Made by a program: the position numbers and the translations under genes
The notes under the pieces: generated by a model
Databases searched by the model: none
What the model saw: only the letters and a program-made list of their open reading frames with translations
What the model was told of the DNA's origin: nothing
Assembly: GCF_019710575.1 (NCBI RefSeq)
Contig: NZ_JAHWFK010000051.1
Location: 62,001-126,000, forward strand
Length of the DNA: 64,000 bases
Direction of reading: 5' to 3'
Origin: Paractinoplanes polyasparticus
Lineage (GTDB): Bacteria > Actinomycetota > Actinomycetes > Mycobacteriales > Micromonosporaceae
Shown here: positions 52,340 through 61,495 of the stretch, piece by piece
Numbering within the stretch: position 1 is the stretch's first letter
Layout of the letters: the number at the start of each line of letters is the position of its first letter

Positions 52340-55321
52340 TCAGGCGGTGACTTGCAGGACTGTCTGGCCGATGCGGGCGGTGCCGTCGCCGTACGCGATC
52401 AGGCCCAGATAGCGGGCGCCGGCGGTGAGCCCGGTCCACGCCGCTGTCACCGTGGTCGCCTGGCCCCGCGTCACCGACTGGGTGGCCGGGGACGCCGTCA
52501 GGTTGCCGGCCGCGGTGTCGCCGACGACCCACGAGTGGTGCACGACGTCGAGCTCCCCGAGGCCGGCCGGGAGCGCGAACTGGACGATGTAGATGTCGTA
52601 CGAGCCGGGCGGCAGGTTGATCTCCTCCTCCGCGGTCCCGCCGCCGCTGGAGGCCACCAACGTGTTCGTGCCGGTGCGGTAGGCGAACAGGTCGAGGTCG
52701 GTGCCGGCCGGGTGGTCGGCGTCGAAGGTCGCCGCCCGGGCCAGACGGGTGCCGGCCGGCACGGTCAAGGTCACCTTGCCTACGGCCGGTCCCTCGGCCG
52801 GGGCGCTGGTGTCGAAGTCGCTCTCCGTGCCGACCAGGTGCAGGCGATCGACCGCGGAGGGCACCAGGCCGGCGGGGGAAGCGGTCAGCGTGCCGGTGTA
52901 GCCGGGAGTGACACGCAGCGCCGTCGACCCGTTGGCGCCGGTCGCGTCGACCTCAGCCGGGGCCGCGAGTGCCACCGGACGGATCGCGATCGGGCTGCGG
53001 ACGTCGGACGAGATGAGCCCGCCCGCTCCCGCCTTGTTGACCCACGTGAGGGAGCCGAACGTCCACTGGCCGATCGCGGCCTCGGTCCGGGTCACAGTGA
53101 CCTTGAACGACACCGACTTGCCGGGCAGCACAGCGAACCGCTTCGGCGAGACGGTCACGGTCGTGCCGGCCGGGGCCTGGATCTTCGCCTCGTAGAGACC
53201 GGGCAGTTTGCTGACGTTCTTCACCGTACGGGTGATGACCTGCTGTCCGGCCAGGTCGCCGACGGCGATCGACGGATAGTTGAGGTCGCTCGGGTCTTTC
53301 GAGCCGTACTGGTCACAGGCCGATCCCACGGCCCCGCTGCCGCAGACGAAGCGGATCCAGTCGGGGTAGGCCGAGTCGTAGACCAGGCCCGGCCGGTAGG
53401 CGCGTCCCGGACGGACGTGCCCGGCGCCGAAATCGAGCGGTGTCGCGGGCGCGCCGGCCCGTTGGATCGGCTGGCCGGTGTTGTCGGTCTGCCCGGCCGT
53501 GGTCATCAGCGCAGACTTGACCCACATCGGCGCCCAGCCGGGGTTCTCGCTGACCATCAGGGCGGCCAGGCCGGCGATGTGCGGGCTCGACATCGACGTG
53601 CCGGAGTACGCGTCCCAGGTGCGGCCGTTGTTGCCCGGCGGGGCGACCGGCGCCACCACGTCGACGCCGGGCGCGGTGATGTCGGGCTTGAGCAGGTCAC
53701 CGTTGCCCGCCAGAGCCGGTCCGCGGGACGAGAACGCGGCCATCTCGGGTGCACGGACTTTGATCTGGGTGCTGGCCGAGAGCGAAGCGGTGGCCCCCGG
53801 GGTGGCCGCGTACGCCTTGATCGCCAGACCGGCCGCGCTGTTGACGTGAACGGTCGGAACGAAGTGGTAGTCGGCGTTCACCGAGTTGTCGGGACTGTTG
53901 TAGAGGATCATTCCGACGCCGCCGGCCTGCCGTACGGCGAGGCTCTTGTCCGTGCGGCTGTTGCCGCCGCGCAGGCACAGGACGATCTTGCCGGTGACCT
54001 TGGCCGGGTCGAGCCGGCCGGAGTAGCACAGCTGCACCTCGGTGGCCGGGGCGCCGGCCAGACCGGCCTGCACCGAGTCGATCAGCGGCGACGACGGGAC
54101 GGCCGGCCCCTGCCCCATGCCCTCGTAGGTGGCGCCGTTGCCGAGCGTCACCGACTTCTCGTATCCGCGGTCGTGAGTGCCGGCCGCGACGGTGGTGATC
54201 CACGGCGAGTTGTGCGCGACCGTGCTGACGCCCGGTCCGCTGTTGCCGGCGGACGCGGCGACGAACACGCCGGCGTTGGCGGCGTTCAGGAACGCGAGCT
54301 CGACCGGGTCGACGAACGACGAGGTGGAGCCGGAGACGGAGTAGTTGATGACGTCGACGCCGTCGGCCACCGCGTTGTTGATCGCCGCGACCAGGTCGGC
54401 CGTGGCTCCGCTGGAGCCACCGCCTTGGTCCCACAGGGCCTTGTAGACGGCCAGGCGGGCCGCCGGGGCCATGCCGGAGGCGTCGCCGACCTTGCGGCCT
54501 TCCATCGTGGCGTCGACGTCGTGGTTGCCGACCGCGGTGCCGGCCGTGTGCGAGCCGTGACCGTTGAAGTCGCGCGGCGACCGGAACTCGCCCGGGTTCG
54601 TCTCGTCGAGCGAGCCGGAGGTGTAGTACCGCGCCCCGATCAGCTTGTTGTTGCAGGTCACCCTGCGCGCCGGGTCGGACTCCTCGCCGCTCTGGCAGGT
54701 GCCGCGCCACTTGGCGTCGATGACCCGCTGATCCGGACGCGGGCTCGGCAACGCGGCGAACGCGGGGTTCTCCGGCCAGATGCCGGAGTCGATCACGCCG
54801 ACGATGACGCCCAGGCCGGCCCGGGCGGGGCCACCGAACTCACGCTGCCACACGCCGCCCCGGCCGGTCAGCCCCAGCATCTCCGGCGTGGAGATCGTGT
54901 CGGCCTTGTGCACGGTGTTCTTCGAAACCGCGAGCACGTCCGGGCTGCGCCGGAGCACATCCGCCTCGGTGGTGGACAACCGGGCCGCGTAACCGCTGAA
55001 CGCGACGTCGTACTCGTAGACGGCGTCCCCGGCCGTCAGGCCCGCCCGCTTCTGGGTCCGCTGCCGCTCGGACTTCAAATGCGCCCGGTACGCTTTGGCT
55101 GCGCTGCTGCCCAGGTCGACCTTCTCGCCGATGGCCGGCCGGGTAGCGGGGATGCCCGAGACGCCGCCGGCGTATGCGGCGACCGGCGGCGCCGCCAACT
55201 GCACGATATATACGCTGGTTGATGCGGTCGGCGCGCTCCGGGCCACGTCGGAGCCGGTGGCCACCAGGGCTGCCGACGCGGCGACGGCTATGGCGATCTG
55301 AACGGATCTTCTTGCTGACAC
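52340..55321 (-). CDS. Secreted S8 subtilisin-like serine protease
   Basis: 993 residues from GTG 55321; GGAGGA is 6 bp before it, better than the upstream GTG at 55345. Signal peptide RSVQIAIAVAASAALVATGS. Inhibitor I9 propeptide (about 40-130), catalytic Asp in VIVGVIDSGIWPEN (about 178), His in NGHGSHTAGTAVGN (about 256), Ser in YSGTSMSSPHIAGLAALMVS (about 577); a PA domain (about 390-500, with GKIVLCLRGGN) is inserted between His and Ser. Fibronectin-like and C-terminal beta regions follow. Large extracellular protease; a hairpin ends the gene. Confidence 0.95.
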   Translation of the reverse strand: MSARRSVQIAIAVAASAALVATGSDVARSAPTASTSVYIVQLAAPPVAAYAGGVSGIPATRPAIGEKVDLGSSAAKAYRAHLKSERQRTQKRAGLTAGDAVYEYDVAFSGYAARLSTTEADVLRRSPDVLAVSKNTVHKADTISTPEMLGLTGRGGVWQREFGGPARAGLGVIVGVIDSGIWPENPAFAALPSPRPDQRVIDAKWRGTCQSGEESDPARRVTCNNKLIGARYYTSGSLDETNPGEFRSPRDFNGHGSHTAGTAVGNHDVDATMEGRKVGDASGMAPAARLAVYKALWDQGGGSSGATADLVAAINNAVADGVDVINYSVSGSTSSFVDPVELAFLNAANAGVFVAASAGNSGPGVSTVAHNSPWITTVAAGTHDRGYEKSVTLGNGATYEGMGQGPAVPSSPLIDSVQAGLAGAPATEVQLCYSGRLDPAKVTGKIVLCLRGGNSRTDKSLAVRQAGGVGMILYNSPDNSVNADYHFVPTVHVNSAAGLAIKAYAATPGATASLSASTQIKVRAPEMAAFSSRGPALAGNGDLLKPDITAPGVDVVAPVAPPGNNGRTWDAYSGTSMSSPHIAGLAALMVSENPGWAPMWVKSALMTTAGQTDNTGQPIQRAGAPATPLDFGAGHVRPGRAYRPGLVYDSAYPDWIRFVCGSGAVGSACDQYGSKDPSDLNYPSIAVGDLAGQQVITRTVKNVSKLPGLYEAKIQAPAGTTVTVSPKRFAVLPGKSVSFKVTVTRTEAAIGQWTFGSLTWVNKAGAGGLISSDVRSPIAIRPVALAAPAEVDATGANGSTALRVTPGYTGTLTASPAGLVPSAVDRLHLVGTESDFDTSAPAEGPAVGKVTLTVPAGTRLARAATFDADHPAGTDLDLFAYRTGTNTLVASSGGGTAEEEINLPPGSYDIYIVQFALPAGLGELDVVHHSWVVGDTAAGNLTASPATQSVTRGQATTVTAAWTGLTAGARYLGLIAYGDGTARIGQTVLQVTA

Positions 55322-55336
55322 GGGCTTCCTCCGGTG

Positions 55337-55354
55337 TGCGAACAATCGTTCACA
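55337..55354. promoter_or_regulatory. Inverted repeat 16 bp before the protease start
   Basis: TGCGAACAATCGTTCACA is a near-perfect 18-bp palindrome (GAAC-N4-GTTC core). It overlaps the leader of the protease transcript. Candidate repressor site; regulator unknown. Confidence 0.5.
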
Positions 55355-55431
55355 TTGGCCGGAGCCTATGCATGGTCTTCGATGAACTGGAAGATGTCTC
55401 GGAGATTCCCGTACGGACGGAGGATGAGCAC

Positions 55432-55653
55432 ATGGCCACGAACCTGAGCACTGTGACCGGGACCGTCACGGCCGGGGTGGAACATCAATGCCTCTTGCTC
55501 GACGGATACCTGCTGGTGGGCGGCGATCGCACGGTGATCAAGGCCGGTGTCCGTGTCGTCGTGACCGGCCGGGTCGTTCCGGACATGGTCACGTCGTGCC
55601 AGCAGGGAATTCCGTTCGTGGTGACATCGGTTCGTCCGGATGCCGAGCCTTAG
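55432..55653 (+). CDS. Small OB-fold-like (DUF5818-type) protein
   Basis: 73 residues. GGAGGATGAGC ends 2-8 bp before ATG 55432, so this start is preferred over the ATG at 55372. Beta-rich: NLSTVTGTVTAGVEHQCLLL, DGYLLVGGDRTVIKAGVRVV, VTGRVVPDMVTSCQQGIPFV. The pattern of small strands with conserved Cys resembles short OB-fold proteins; the DUF5818 name is from memory. Overlap with no gene; divergent from the protease. Confidence 0.6.
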   Translation: MATNLSTVTGTVTAGVEHQCLLLDGYLLVGGDRTVIKAGVRVVVTGRVVPDMVTSCQQGIPFVVTSVRPDAEP

Positions 55654-55674
55654 CATGCTCGACGAGCTCGCCGC

Positions 55675-58600
55675 CTACCGCGACGTCTGCCGGACCGGGA
55701 AGCCCGTGCCCCTTCCGACCAGGTGGTACAGCTCGTTTCGGAACCGGGTCATCCACTGATCGATCTCGGCTCCGGTCCACCACAGCCGCCGGGGCGAGTA
55801 TTCCCAGACGATGCGGGTCGTGCCGCCGACGACCGCGCATTCGACGTAGAGCGGCGGCTGCCGCACGCCGGCCCCGGGATCCGGCACGTCGCCGATGGCG
55901 GCCGCGCTCAGCGAGAAGAGGCCGCTGCGGCTCCGCGTCGGCATTTCACCCTGGAAGTTGAACGAGAGCGTCGGAGCCGGGGCCTGGCGGATGCTCTGTC
56001 GCAGGTCCGGATCGTCGTTCAGATACTTGAGACCTTCGAACGACAGCCCCGCGGACGGGACAACGGCAAGCCGTTCGCCCACCGCCGTCAGCGTTTCGGC
56101 TGGGCTCTGGGACCGGCTGTCCTCGAAAGCGAGCGGGAAGGTGCAGTGCAGATCGCCGACCGTCCGCGAGAGATCGAGGCCGTGCACCGCTGTCTGTCTG
56201 CCCGATCCGGAGAGCTCGACTACGAGACGCCCGCAGCTCCACTGGCGCTGAGCGGTCCGCACCAGCGCCGTGAGCAGGGTGGTGGCCAGCGGTGCGCGGC
56301 GTGCGTCCGGCCCGGTCATCCGTACGTCGCGGAGCGCGCGTGTCTCCTCGGGCGGCAGGCTGTGGCGTGCGGTGGCCAGGTCCCCCGTCTGCACGGCGGG
56401 ATGCGCCAGCGGGTCGTATGTGGCCGGCGCCGGCGCTGCCAGCTGAGTCCGCCAGAACTCCAGATCCGCCTTCGCGTCCCGGCGGGCGAAGTCGTTCATC
56501 CAGCCGGAGAACACCTCGAAGCGCGCCGGTGTCCGGGCCAGCCGCAGGGCCTCGCCCTGTTCGTCCAACCGGCAGAGCTGATCGAGGTCATCGAGCAGGA
56601 TGCGCAGCGTGACCCGGTCCATGACGAGGTGGTTGACCGCGATGAACAGGCGTTGCCTGGAGCCGGTCTCGATCAGGAGCAGACGCATCAGCGGGCCGTG
56701 CTCGACGCTGACACGGCGTAGTTGCTCGCTGAGCAGCGGCGGGAGCGCGTCGGGCCGGTCCAGCGCGACCGACTCGACGGCGAAACTGCCCTCGATGTCA
56801 CCGTAGCGCTGCGCGAATCGGCCGTCGTCCCGACGGAACCGCAGGCGCAGCGCCTCGTGCCGGGCGACCAGCGCGGACGCGGCTCGATGGAGACGGTCCG
56901 GGGTGAGCCGCCGATGGACGCCGAGCATGACCGTACGGGTCGAACCGTCCCATTGCCCCAGCTCCAGGGCGTGCCGCTGCGCGGCGCTGAACGGGACGTC
57001 ACCGGTGTCCGGAGCCTCGCCCGGCTCGGCGGGCGCCGACTCGAAGTGCCGTACCAGCGAGATCGCTATCGCCCGCAAGGTCGAGTCGTTGCCGAAGTTC
57101 GCCGGTGGGATGCGCGCTCCGGTCCGGTCCTCGACGCGCTGGGCCAGATCGATCAGCCCGAGCGAGTCGAGGCCGACGTCGCGGAGTGGCCGATCCACCG
57201 ATACGTCGTTCGGGTCGGTCAGGTGCAGCACCTCCGCGACTTCGGTCTGCAGCAGCCGGAGCACGTACTCCGGCTCGCCGCCCGGGCCCGCCCGGGGCAA
57301 CGTCTTCCACCTCGGCCTGCGTCGTCCCGAGATCGCCGACGAACGCAGCGAGCCGACCGTCCACTGGTGCTTGGACTGTGTGCGCCGCAGCTTTCCGCTG
57401 GTCGTCTTCGGAAGGCTGTCCGGCCTCAACAGCAGGACCTCATGACACTGCACCCCGCAGTGCGAGGTCACCGCGGCCCGGATCGCCGAGGCCGCGCGGT
57501 CCAGCGGGATCGGCAACCCGTTCCGCAGGACCTTCTTGCGCAGCTCGGCCGCCACCACGACCCGCTCGACGCCGTCGACCCGCACTCCGAAGGCGACCGC
57601 GTTGCCCGGCCGCAGAATCGGATCGGACGCCACTACCGCCGCTTCCAGATCCTGCGGATGAATGTTGCGGCCCCCGACGATGATGAGGTCCTTGAGGCGG
57701 CCGCAGAGGAACACCTCGCCGTCGTCGCCGATCACCCCGAGATCACCGGTTCGCAGGAAACGCCGCCCGTCGTCGGGGTCGTTGCCGGTCGCCAGGCGCG
57801 CGGCGAAGATGGCGTTCTCCTCCTCGGTCCATCCCCAGTAGCCGCTCGACACGCTGGGACTGGAGATCCACAGCTCACCGACGGCGTAGGGTGGCCGCGG
57901 CCGCCGGGTCACGGGGTCGACGGCGATCACCGAAACACCCCACTCCGCGTCAGGCACGCCGCTGCCCACGAGCGTCACCGCGGGTGCGCCCGGGGCCGGC
58001 GCGACGATCACGCCGTCGCGATCCAGCAGGGCCCGATCCCCGCGGAGCAGCGTCGGCTTCCGGCCGACCCGTCCGCAGACGAACAGCACGGCCTCGGCCA
58101 TGCCGTAGACGTTGCCGAACGACGCCGGATCGAAGCCCATCGGGCTGAGCGCGGCTTCGAAGCGGTCCATCGTGGCGACGAGCATCGGCTCACCGCCCTG
58201 CAGAGTGGAGCGGACCGACGAGAGGTCGAACGAGTCGCCGTCGCGCAGACCGCGCAAGACGTAGTCGTAGCCGAAGTTCGGCCCGGCGATGTGCGTGCCG
58301 CGGTAGCGATCGATCGCCTGGAGCCAGAGACGCGGGGTGGCCAGGAAGGTCGTCGAGGAGAAGGCGATGCAGCGCGCCCCGGTGTACATGGCGTTGAGGA
58401 TCCCGCCGGCCAGGCCCATGTCGTGGAACAACGGCACCCAGCCGACCAGCACCGACTCGCTGCCGACCCGGGTGTTGCGCGCGATCAGCTGGAGATTGTG
58501 CATCAGATTCCGGTGCCGCACGACGACGCCCCTGGGCGCCGACGTCGAGCCGGAGGTGTACTGCAGGTAGACGACGTCGTCCGGGCCGAACTCGGCGGCC

Positions 58601-59121
58601 GCTCGGGCCAGCCGGGCCGCGGCCGCCTCCGGATCGGCGCGTTTGACGCGATTGGCCACCAACCAGGCGAGTTCGGGCCAGCTCGACGTCTCGCGGCCGC
58701 GCCAGCGGCCGGCCACGCCGTCGCGTACCGACGCCAGCGTGGTGAGCGCGCGGTACCTCGCATGGGTGAGGGCGACGCGTGCGCCGCTGTCCTCGGCGAT
58801 GTGCCGCAGCTTGGGCAGCTCCCGATCGAGATGCCGCGGGTCGGGGCTGGCCACCGGGACCGCGACCGCGCCGAGGAGCATGCACCCGAAGAAGCTCGCG
58901 ACGAACTCCAGACCGTCAGGCGGGAAGATGAGCAGCACGCGGTCGCCCGGCACGACCCCGGCCTCCTGCAGTAAGTCGGCGATGCCGGCCGCCCGCCGCA
59001 CGATCTCCTGGCGGTCAGCCGCGTCGATCTCCTTCCCGTGGCGATCGAGAAACGTGTACAGGGGCGCCCCGGGAGTGGCGTCGAGGCGGTCGGCCATCGT
59101 GGTCAGCAGGCTCGCGGACAT
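55675..59121 (-). CDS. Stand-alone FAAL - carrier protein - condensation (E-like) protein
   Basis: 1148 residues. FAAL domain about 1-590: YLQYTSGSTSAPRGVVVRHR, THIAGPNFGYDYVL, YGMAEAVLFVCG, LRTGDLGVIGDDGE, KTTSGKLRRTQSK, all typical of fatty acyl-AMP ligases that load acyl chains onto carrier proteins. Carrier domain about 605-690 with the phosphopantetheine Ser in DVGLDSLGLIDL (about 650). Condensation-type domain about 705-1148, FSAAQRHALELGQW at its start, and VNHLVMDRVTLRILLDDL (about 827) where HHxxxDG is expected: the second His is kept, the first is Asn and Gly is Arg. The C-terminal FSFNFQGEMP-like part resembles epimerisation-type (TIGR01720) domains. No adenylation or thioesterase domain follows. 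Confidence 0.88.
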   Translation of the reverse strand: MSASLLTTMADRLDATPGAPLYTFLDRHGKEIDAADRQEIVRRAAGIADLLQEAGVVPGDRVLLIFPPDGLEFVASFFGCMLLGAVAVPVASPDPRHLDRELPKLRHIAEDSGARVALTHARYRALTTLASVRDGVAGRWRGRETSSWPELAWLVANRVKRADPEAAAARLARAAAEFGPDDVVYLQYTSGSTSAPRGVVVRHRNLMHNLQLIARNTRVGSESVLVGWVPLFHDMGLAGGILNAMYTGARCIAFSSTTFLATPRLWLQAIDRYRGTHIAGPNFGYDYVLRGLRDGDSFDLSSVRSTLQGGEPMLVATMDRFEAALSPMGFDPASFGNVYGMAEAVLFVCGRVGRKPTLLRGDRALLDRDGVIVAPAPGAPAVTLVGSGVPDAEWGVSVIAVDPVTRRPRPPYAVGELWISSPSVSSGYWGWTEEENAIFAARLATGNDPDDGRRFLRTGDLGVIGDDGEVFLCGRLKDLIIVGGRNIHPQDLEAAVVASDPILRPGNAVAFGVRVDGVERVVVAAELRKKVLRNGLPIPLDRAASAIRAAVTSHCGVQCHEVLLLRPDSLPKTTSGKLRRTQSKHQWTVGSLRSSAISGRRRPRWKTLPRAGPGGEPEYVLRLLQTEVAEVLHLTDPNDVSVDRPLRDVGLDSLGLIDLAQRVEDRTGARIPPANFGNDSTLRAIAISLVRHFESAPAEPGEAPDTGDVPFSAAQRHALELGQWDGSTRTVMLGVHRRLTPDRLHRAASALVARHEALRLRFRRDDGRFAQRYGDIEGSFAVESVALDRPDALPPLLSEQLRRVSVEHGPLMRLLLIETGSRQRLFIAVNHLVMDRVTLRILLDDLDQLCRLDEQGEALRLARTPARFEVFSGWMNDFARRDAKADLEFWRTQLAAPAPATYDPLAHPAVQTGDLATARHSLPPEETRALRDVRMTGPDARRAPLATTLLTALVRTAQRQWSCGRLVVELSGSGRQTAVHGLDLSRTVGDLHCTFPLAFEDSRSQSPAETLTAVGERLAVVPSAGLSFEGLKYLNDDPDLRQSIRQAPAPTLSFNFQGEMPTRSRSGLFSLSAAAIGDVPDPGAGVRQPPLYVECAVVGGTTRIVWEYSPRRLWWTGAEIDQWMTRFRNELYHLVGRGTGFPVRQTSR

Positions 59122-59218
59122 CCGGGACTCCGATGGATGGGGGAGTGACTCGTTCGGACGTTACACCCGTCACCATGAAAGGAGCCGGTCCCGCTGTGGA
59201 CCGCTCGACAAGCCTCCG

Positions 59219-60451
59219 TCAGGGTTGAAGCGGTTGACCGCCGTCGTGACCGGCCAGGACGAAGTTGACGTCTTTGTCGCCGCGTCCCGACAAGTTGACC
59301 AGAATGCTCTCGTTCGGAGGTCTGTTCGCGGCCAGGCGGGTAGCGAATGCCAAAGCGTGTGCGCTCTCGAGCGCCGGAATGATTCCTTCGTGCCGAGCGA
59401 TGCGGAGAAACGTGGCTGTTGCTTCGTCGTCGGAAACGGTGCCGACGGACAACCGGCCGGACTTGCAGAGCATGGCAATCTCGGGTCCGACGCCGGGGTA
59501 GGCCAATCCCGAGGCGATCGATCTCACTGGGGCGGGACTACCGCCGTCCTCCTGCAGGACGACAGATGAGGTTCCGTGCAAGGTCCCTGGGCGCCCGAAC
59601 GTCAGTGTGGCTGCGTGCTGACCGAGCTCGGCACCCTTGCCGAGGGGCTCGACCGCGTGCAGGGCGACCTCGGCATCGTCCAGAAAACCCGAGTACATCC
59701 CGAGCGCGTTCGACCCACCGGCCACGCAGGCCACGACGTGGTCGGGCAACGTCCCCCCGGTGATCGACAGGAACTGCGCGCGCGCCTCCTGCCCGATCAC
59801 TGACTGGAAGTCCCGGACGATCATCGGGAACGGATGCGGCCCGATAGCCGAACCTATCGCGTAGAGGGCATGGGCGTGCTGCTCGGTGTAGGCGCCCAAC
59901 GCTGAGTCGCTGGCCTCCTTCAACGTCGACTGGCCGGAGGTCGCCGGGACGACCTGCGCACCGAGGAGGCGCATCAGGCTGACGTTCGTACTCACCTTGT
60001 CGACGTCGATCGCCCCCATGTGCACTTCGCAGGCGAGCCCGAAACGAGCGGCCGCGCTGGCGAGTGCAACGCCGTGCTGGCCGGCCCCTGTCTCGGCGAT
60101 CAGCTTCCGCTTTCCCATCCTCCTCGCGAGGAGTGCGAACCCCACACAATGGTTGATCTTGTGTGCACCGGTGTGGTTGAGGTCCTCACGCTTGACGTAG
60201 ATCCGGGCCCCGCCAAGCTGCTTGGAGATGTTCTCCAGGTAGTGCACCGGCGTGGGCCGGCCCTGCAGACCAGTGCGGACGCTGTCGAGCTCGGCCCAGA
60301 AAGCCGGCGATGACCTCAGTTCCCCGTACGCGCCGGCAAGCTCCTCAAGAGCCGGTCGCAGATGCTCTGGCCAGTGGGCGCCGCCGAAGTCTCCGTAGTA
60401 ACCGTCCGCGTCGGGGAAGCGGCTGACGTGATTTCTTGTACTGCCGGGCAT
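59219..60451 (-). CDS. trpB: Tryptophan synthase beta-subunit-like enzyme (stand-alone)
   Basis: 410 residues from ATG 60451, AAAGGTGG in front. PLP lysine in REDLNHTGAHKINHCVGFAL (about 100), AETGAGQHGVALASAAARFG, VACVAGGSNALGMYSGFLDD (phosphate loop), VNLSGRGDKDVNF. It is clearly TrpB1-like but the loop after FGRPGTLHGTSSVVLQEDGG is shorter than in housekeeping TrpB and no trpA or trpC lies nearby. Stand-alone TrpB copies in natural-product loci make tryptophan or beta-substituted analogues. Product here is not known. It lies 97 bp downstream of the FAAL gene's start, same strand. Confidence 0.85.
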   Translation of the reverse strand: MPGSTRNHVSRFPDADGYYGDFGGAHWPEHLRPALEELAGAYGELRSSPAFWAELDSVRTGLQGRPTPVHYLENISKQLGGARIYVKREDLNHTGAHKINHCVGFALLARRMGKRKLIAETGAGQHGVALASAAARFGLACEVHMGAIDVDKVSTNVSLMRLLGAQVVPATSGQSTLKEASDSALGAYTEQHAHALYAIGSAIGPHPFPMIVRDFQSVIGQEARAQFLSITGGTLPDHVVACVAGGSNALGMYSGFLDDAEVALHAVEPLGKGAELGQHAATLTFGRPGTLHGTSSVVLQEDGGSPAPVRSIASGLAYPGVGPEIAMLCKSGRLSVGTVSDDEATATFLRIARHEGIIPALESAHALAFATRLAANRPPNESILVNLSGRGDKDVNFVLAGHDGGQPLQP

Positions 60452-60589
60452 CGTGACCACCTTTCGATACGTCGACGGTAGGCCGAACGGGAGCCCCGAT
60501 CTTGAACAGGATGTGCGCCCCGCGGCTCGAGCCGATGCGCCGCGTTTCAACGACGCAACGGCGCTGCCGGGGGTGCTGGCCGGCGCGGC

Positions 60590-61495
60590 TCAGGCGCGGC
60601 ACACAACACGGGACAGCGTTCCGGGCGGAACACCGAAGACCTTCTTGAACTCGCGGGTGAGGTGGGGCTGATCGGAGAACCTCGCCATCTGCGCGACATC
60701 ACTCAACCCGAATCCGGCGCAGATCAGTTCCTGAGCCCGGGAAACGCGGACCTGGCGAAGGTAGGTCTGCGGGGGAATCCCGATCGTCTGACGGAAGGAC
60801 CGGACGAGGTGGCTGGGATTGACGCCGATCGTGCGTGCGAGGTCGTCAGTACGTGTCGAGCTCAAGCAGTCCTGCTTGATGAGCTCGCACACCGTTCGCG
60901 TGATCGACCGCGAGGTCGCTGTGGGGGACTCGACCACAAAACGACACTCCCGCAACACCCGCCGGAGGGCTCCCTCAATTGCCGTGTCGTCGATGACCGG
61001 TGCTGCCAGCGCGTCGGTCAACTCCTGGGTCGCCCGGTTTCGTGCCAGCACGTCTGTCTGCAGGGTCCGTACCTCGTCCGGCCCCACTGCGCCGGTACAA
61101 CCATCGAGAAACGCCTCGGACGGGTAGAGGACGTGGTACTCAGCGGAACCGGCTGCGCTCCGGCCCGCATGCACCTCGAACGGGTTGAAGAAGAACACAT
61201 CGCCGGCACGGACGGTCCCGGTCCAGCGGCTGGACCTGATGTGCGCGCTCCCGCTCATGACGACCACAACCGAGTACGTCCCATGCATATGTGGGTCGAA
61301 ATCCAGCGCTGCCCCGCGCGCACGAAGAAGATCCGCGTCCTGGAGCGCGAACGCCATCGAGTCGACTCGCGTCACGACGAGAAGTCTTCCGCGCGACCAC
61401 CTCGGGCCGCGCCCGCCGCACACCTCATACGCCGACGGCCTCCGCTCCTGCAGCGTGGATCCGATACCGAGCACACATGGTGCTGACGGCTTCAT
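60590..61495 (-). CDS. AraC family transcriptional regulator
   Basis: 301 residues at most, from ATG 61495; GTG 61374 or ATG 61358 are reasonable shorter starts because the ligand domain begins only after them. Cupin-like sensing domain: DFDPHMHGTYSVVVVMSGSA, VRAGDVFFFNPFEVHAG. HTH pair: LARTIGVNPSHLVRSFRQTI, GIPPQTYLRQVRVSRAQELI, LSDVAQMARFSDQPHLTREF, KKVFGVPPGTLSR. Directly behind the LysR gene (start adjoins its stop) and upstream of trpB on the same strand. Possible regulator of the trpB/FAAL genes. Confidence 0.88.
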   Translation of the reverse strand: MKPSAPCVLGIGSTLQERRPSAYEVCGGRGPRWSRGRLLVVTRVDSMAFALQDADLLRARGAALDFDPHMHGTYSVVVVMSGSAHIRSSRWTGTVRAGDVFFFNPFEVHAGRSAAGSAEYHVLYPSEAFLDGCTGAVGPDEVRTLQTDVLARNRATQELTDALAAPVIDDTAIEGALRRVLRECRFVVESPTATSRSITRTVCELIKQDCLSSTRTDDLARTIGVNPSHLVRSFRQTIGIPPQTYLRQVRVSRAQELICAGFGLSDVAQMARFSDQPHLTREFKKVFGVPPGTLSRVVCRA

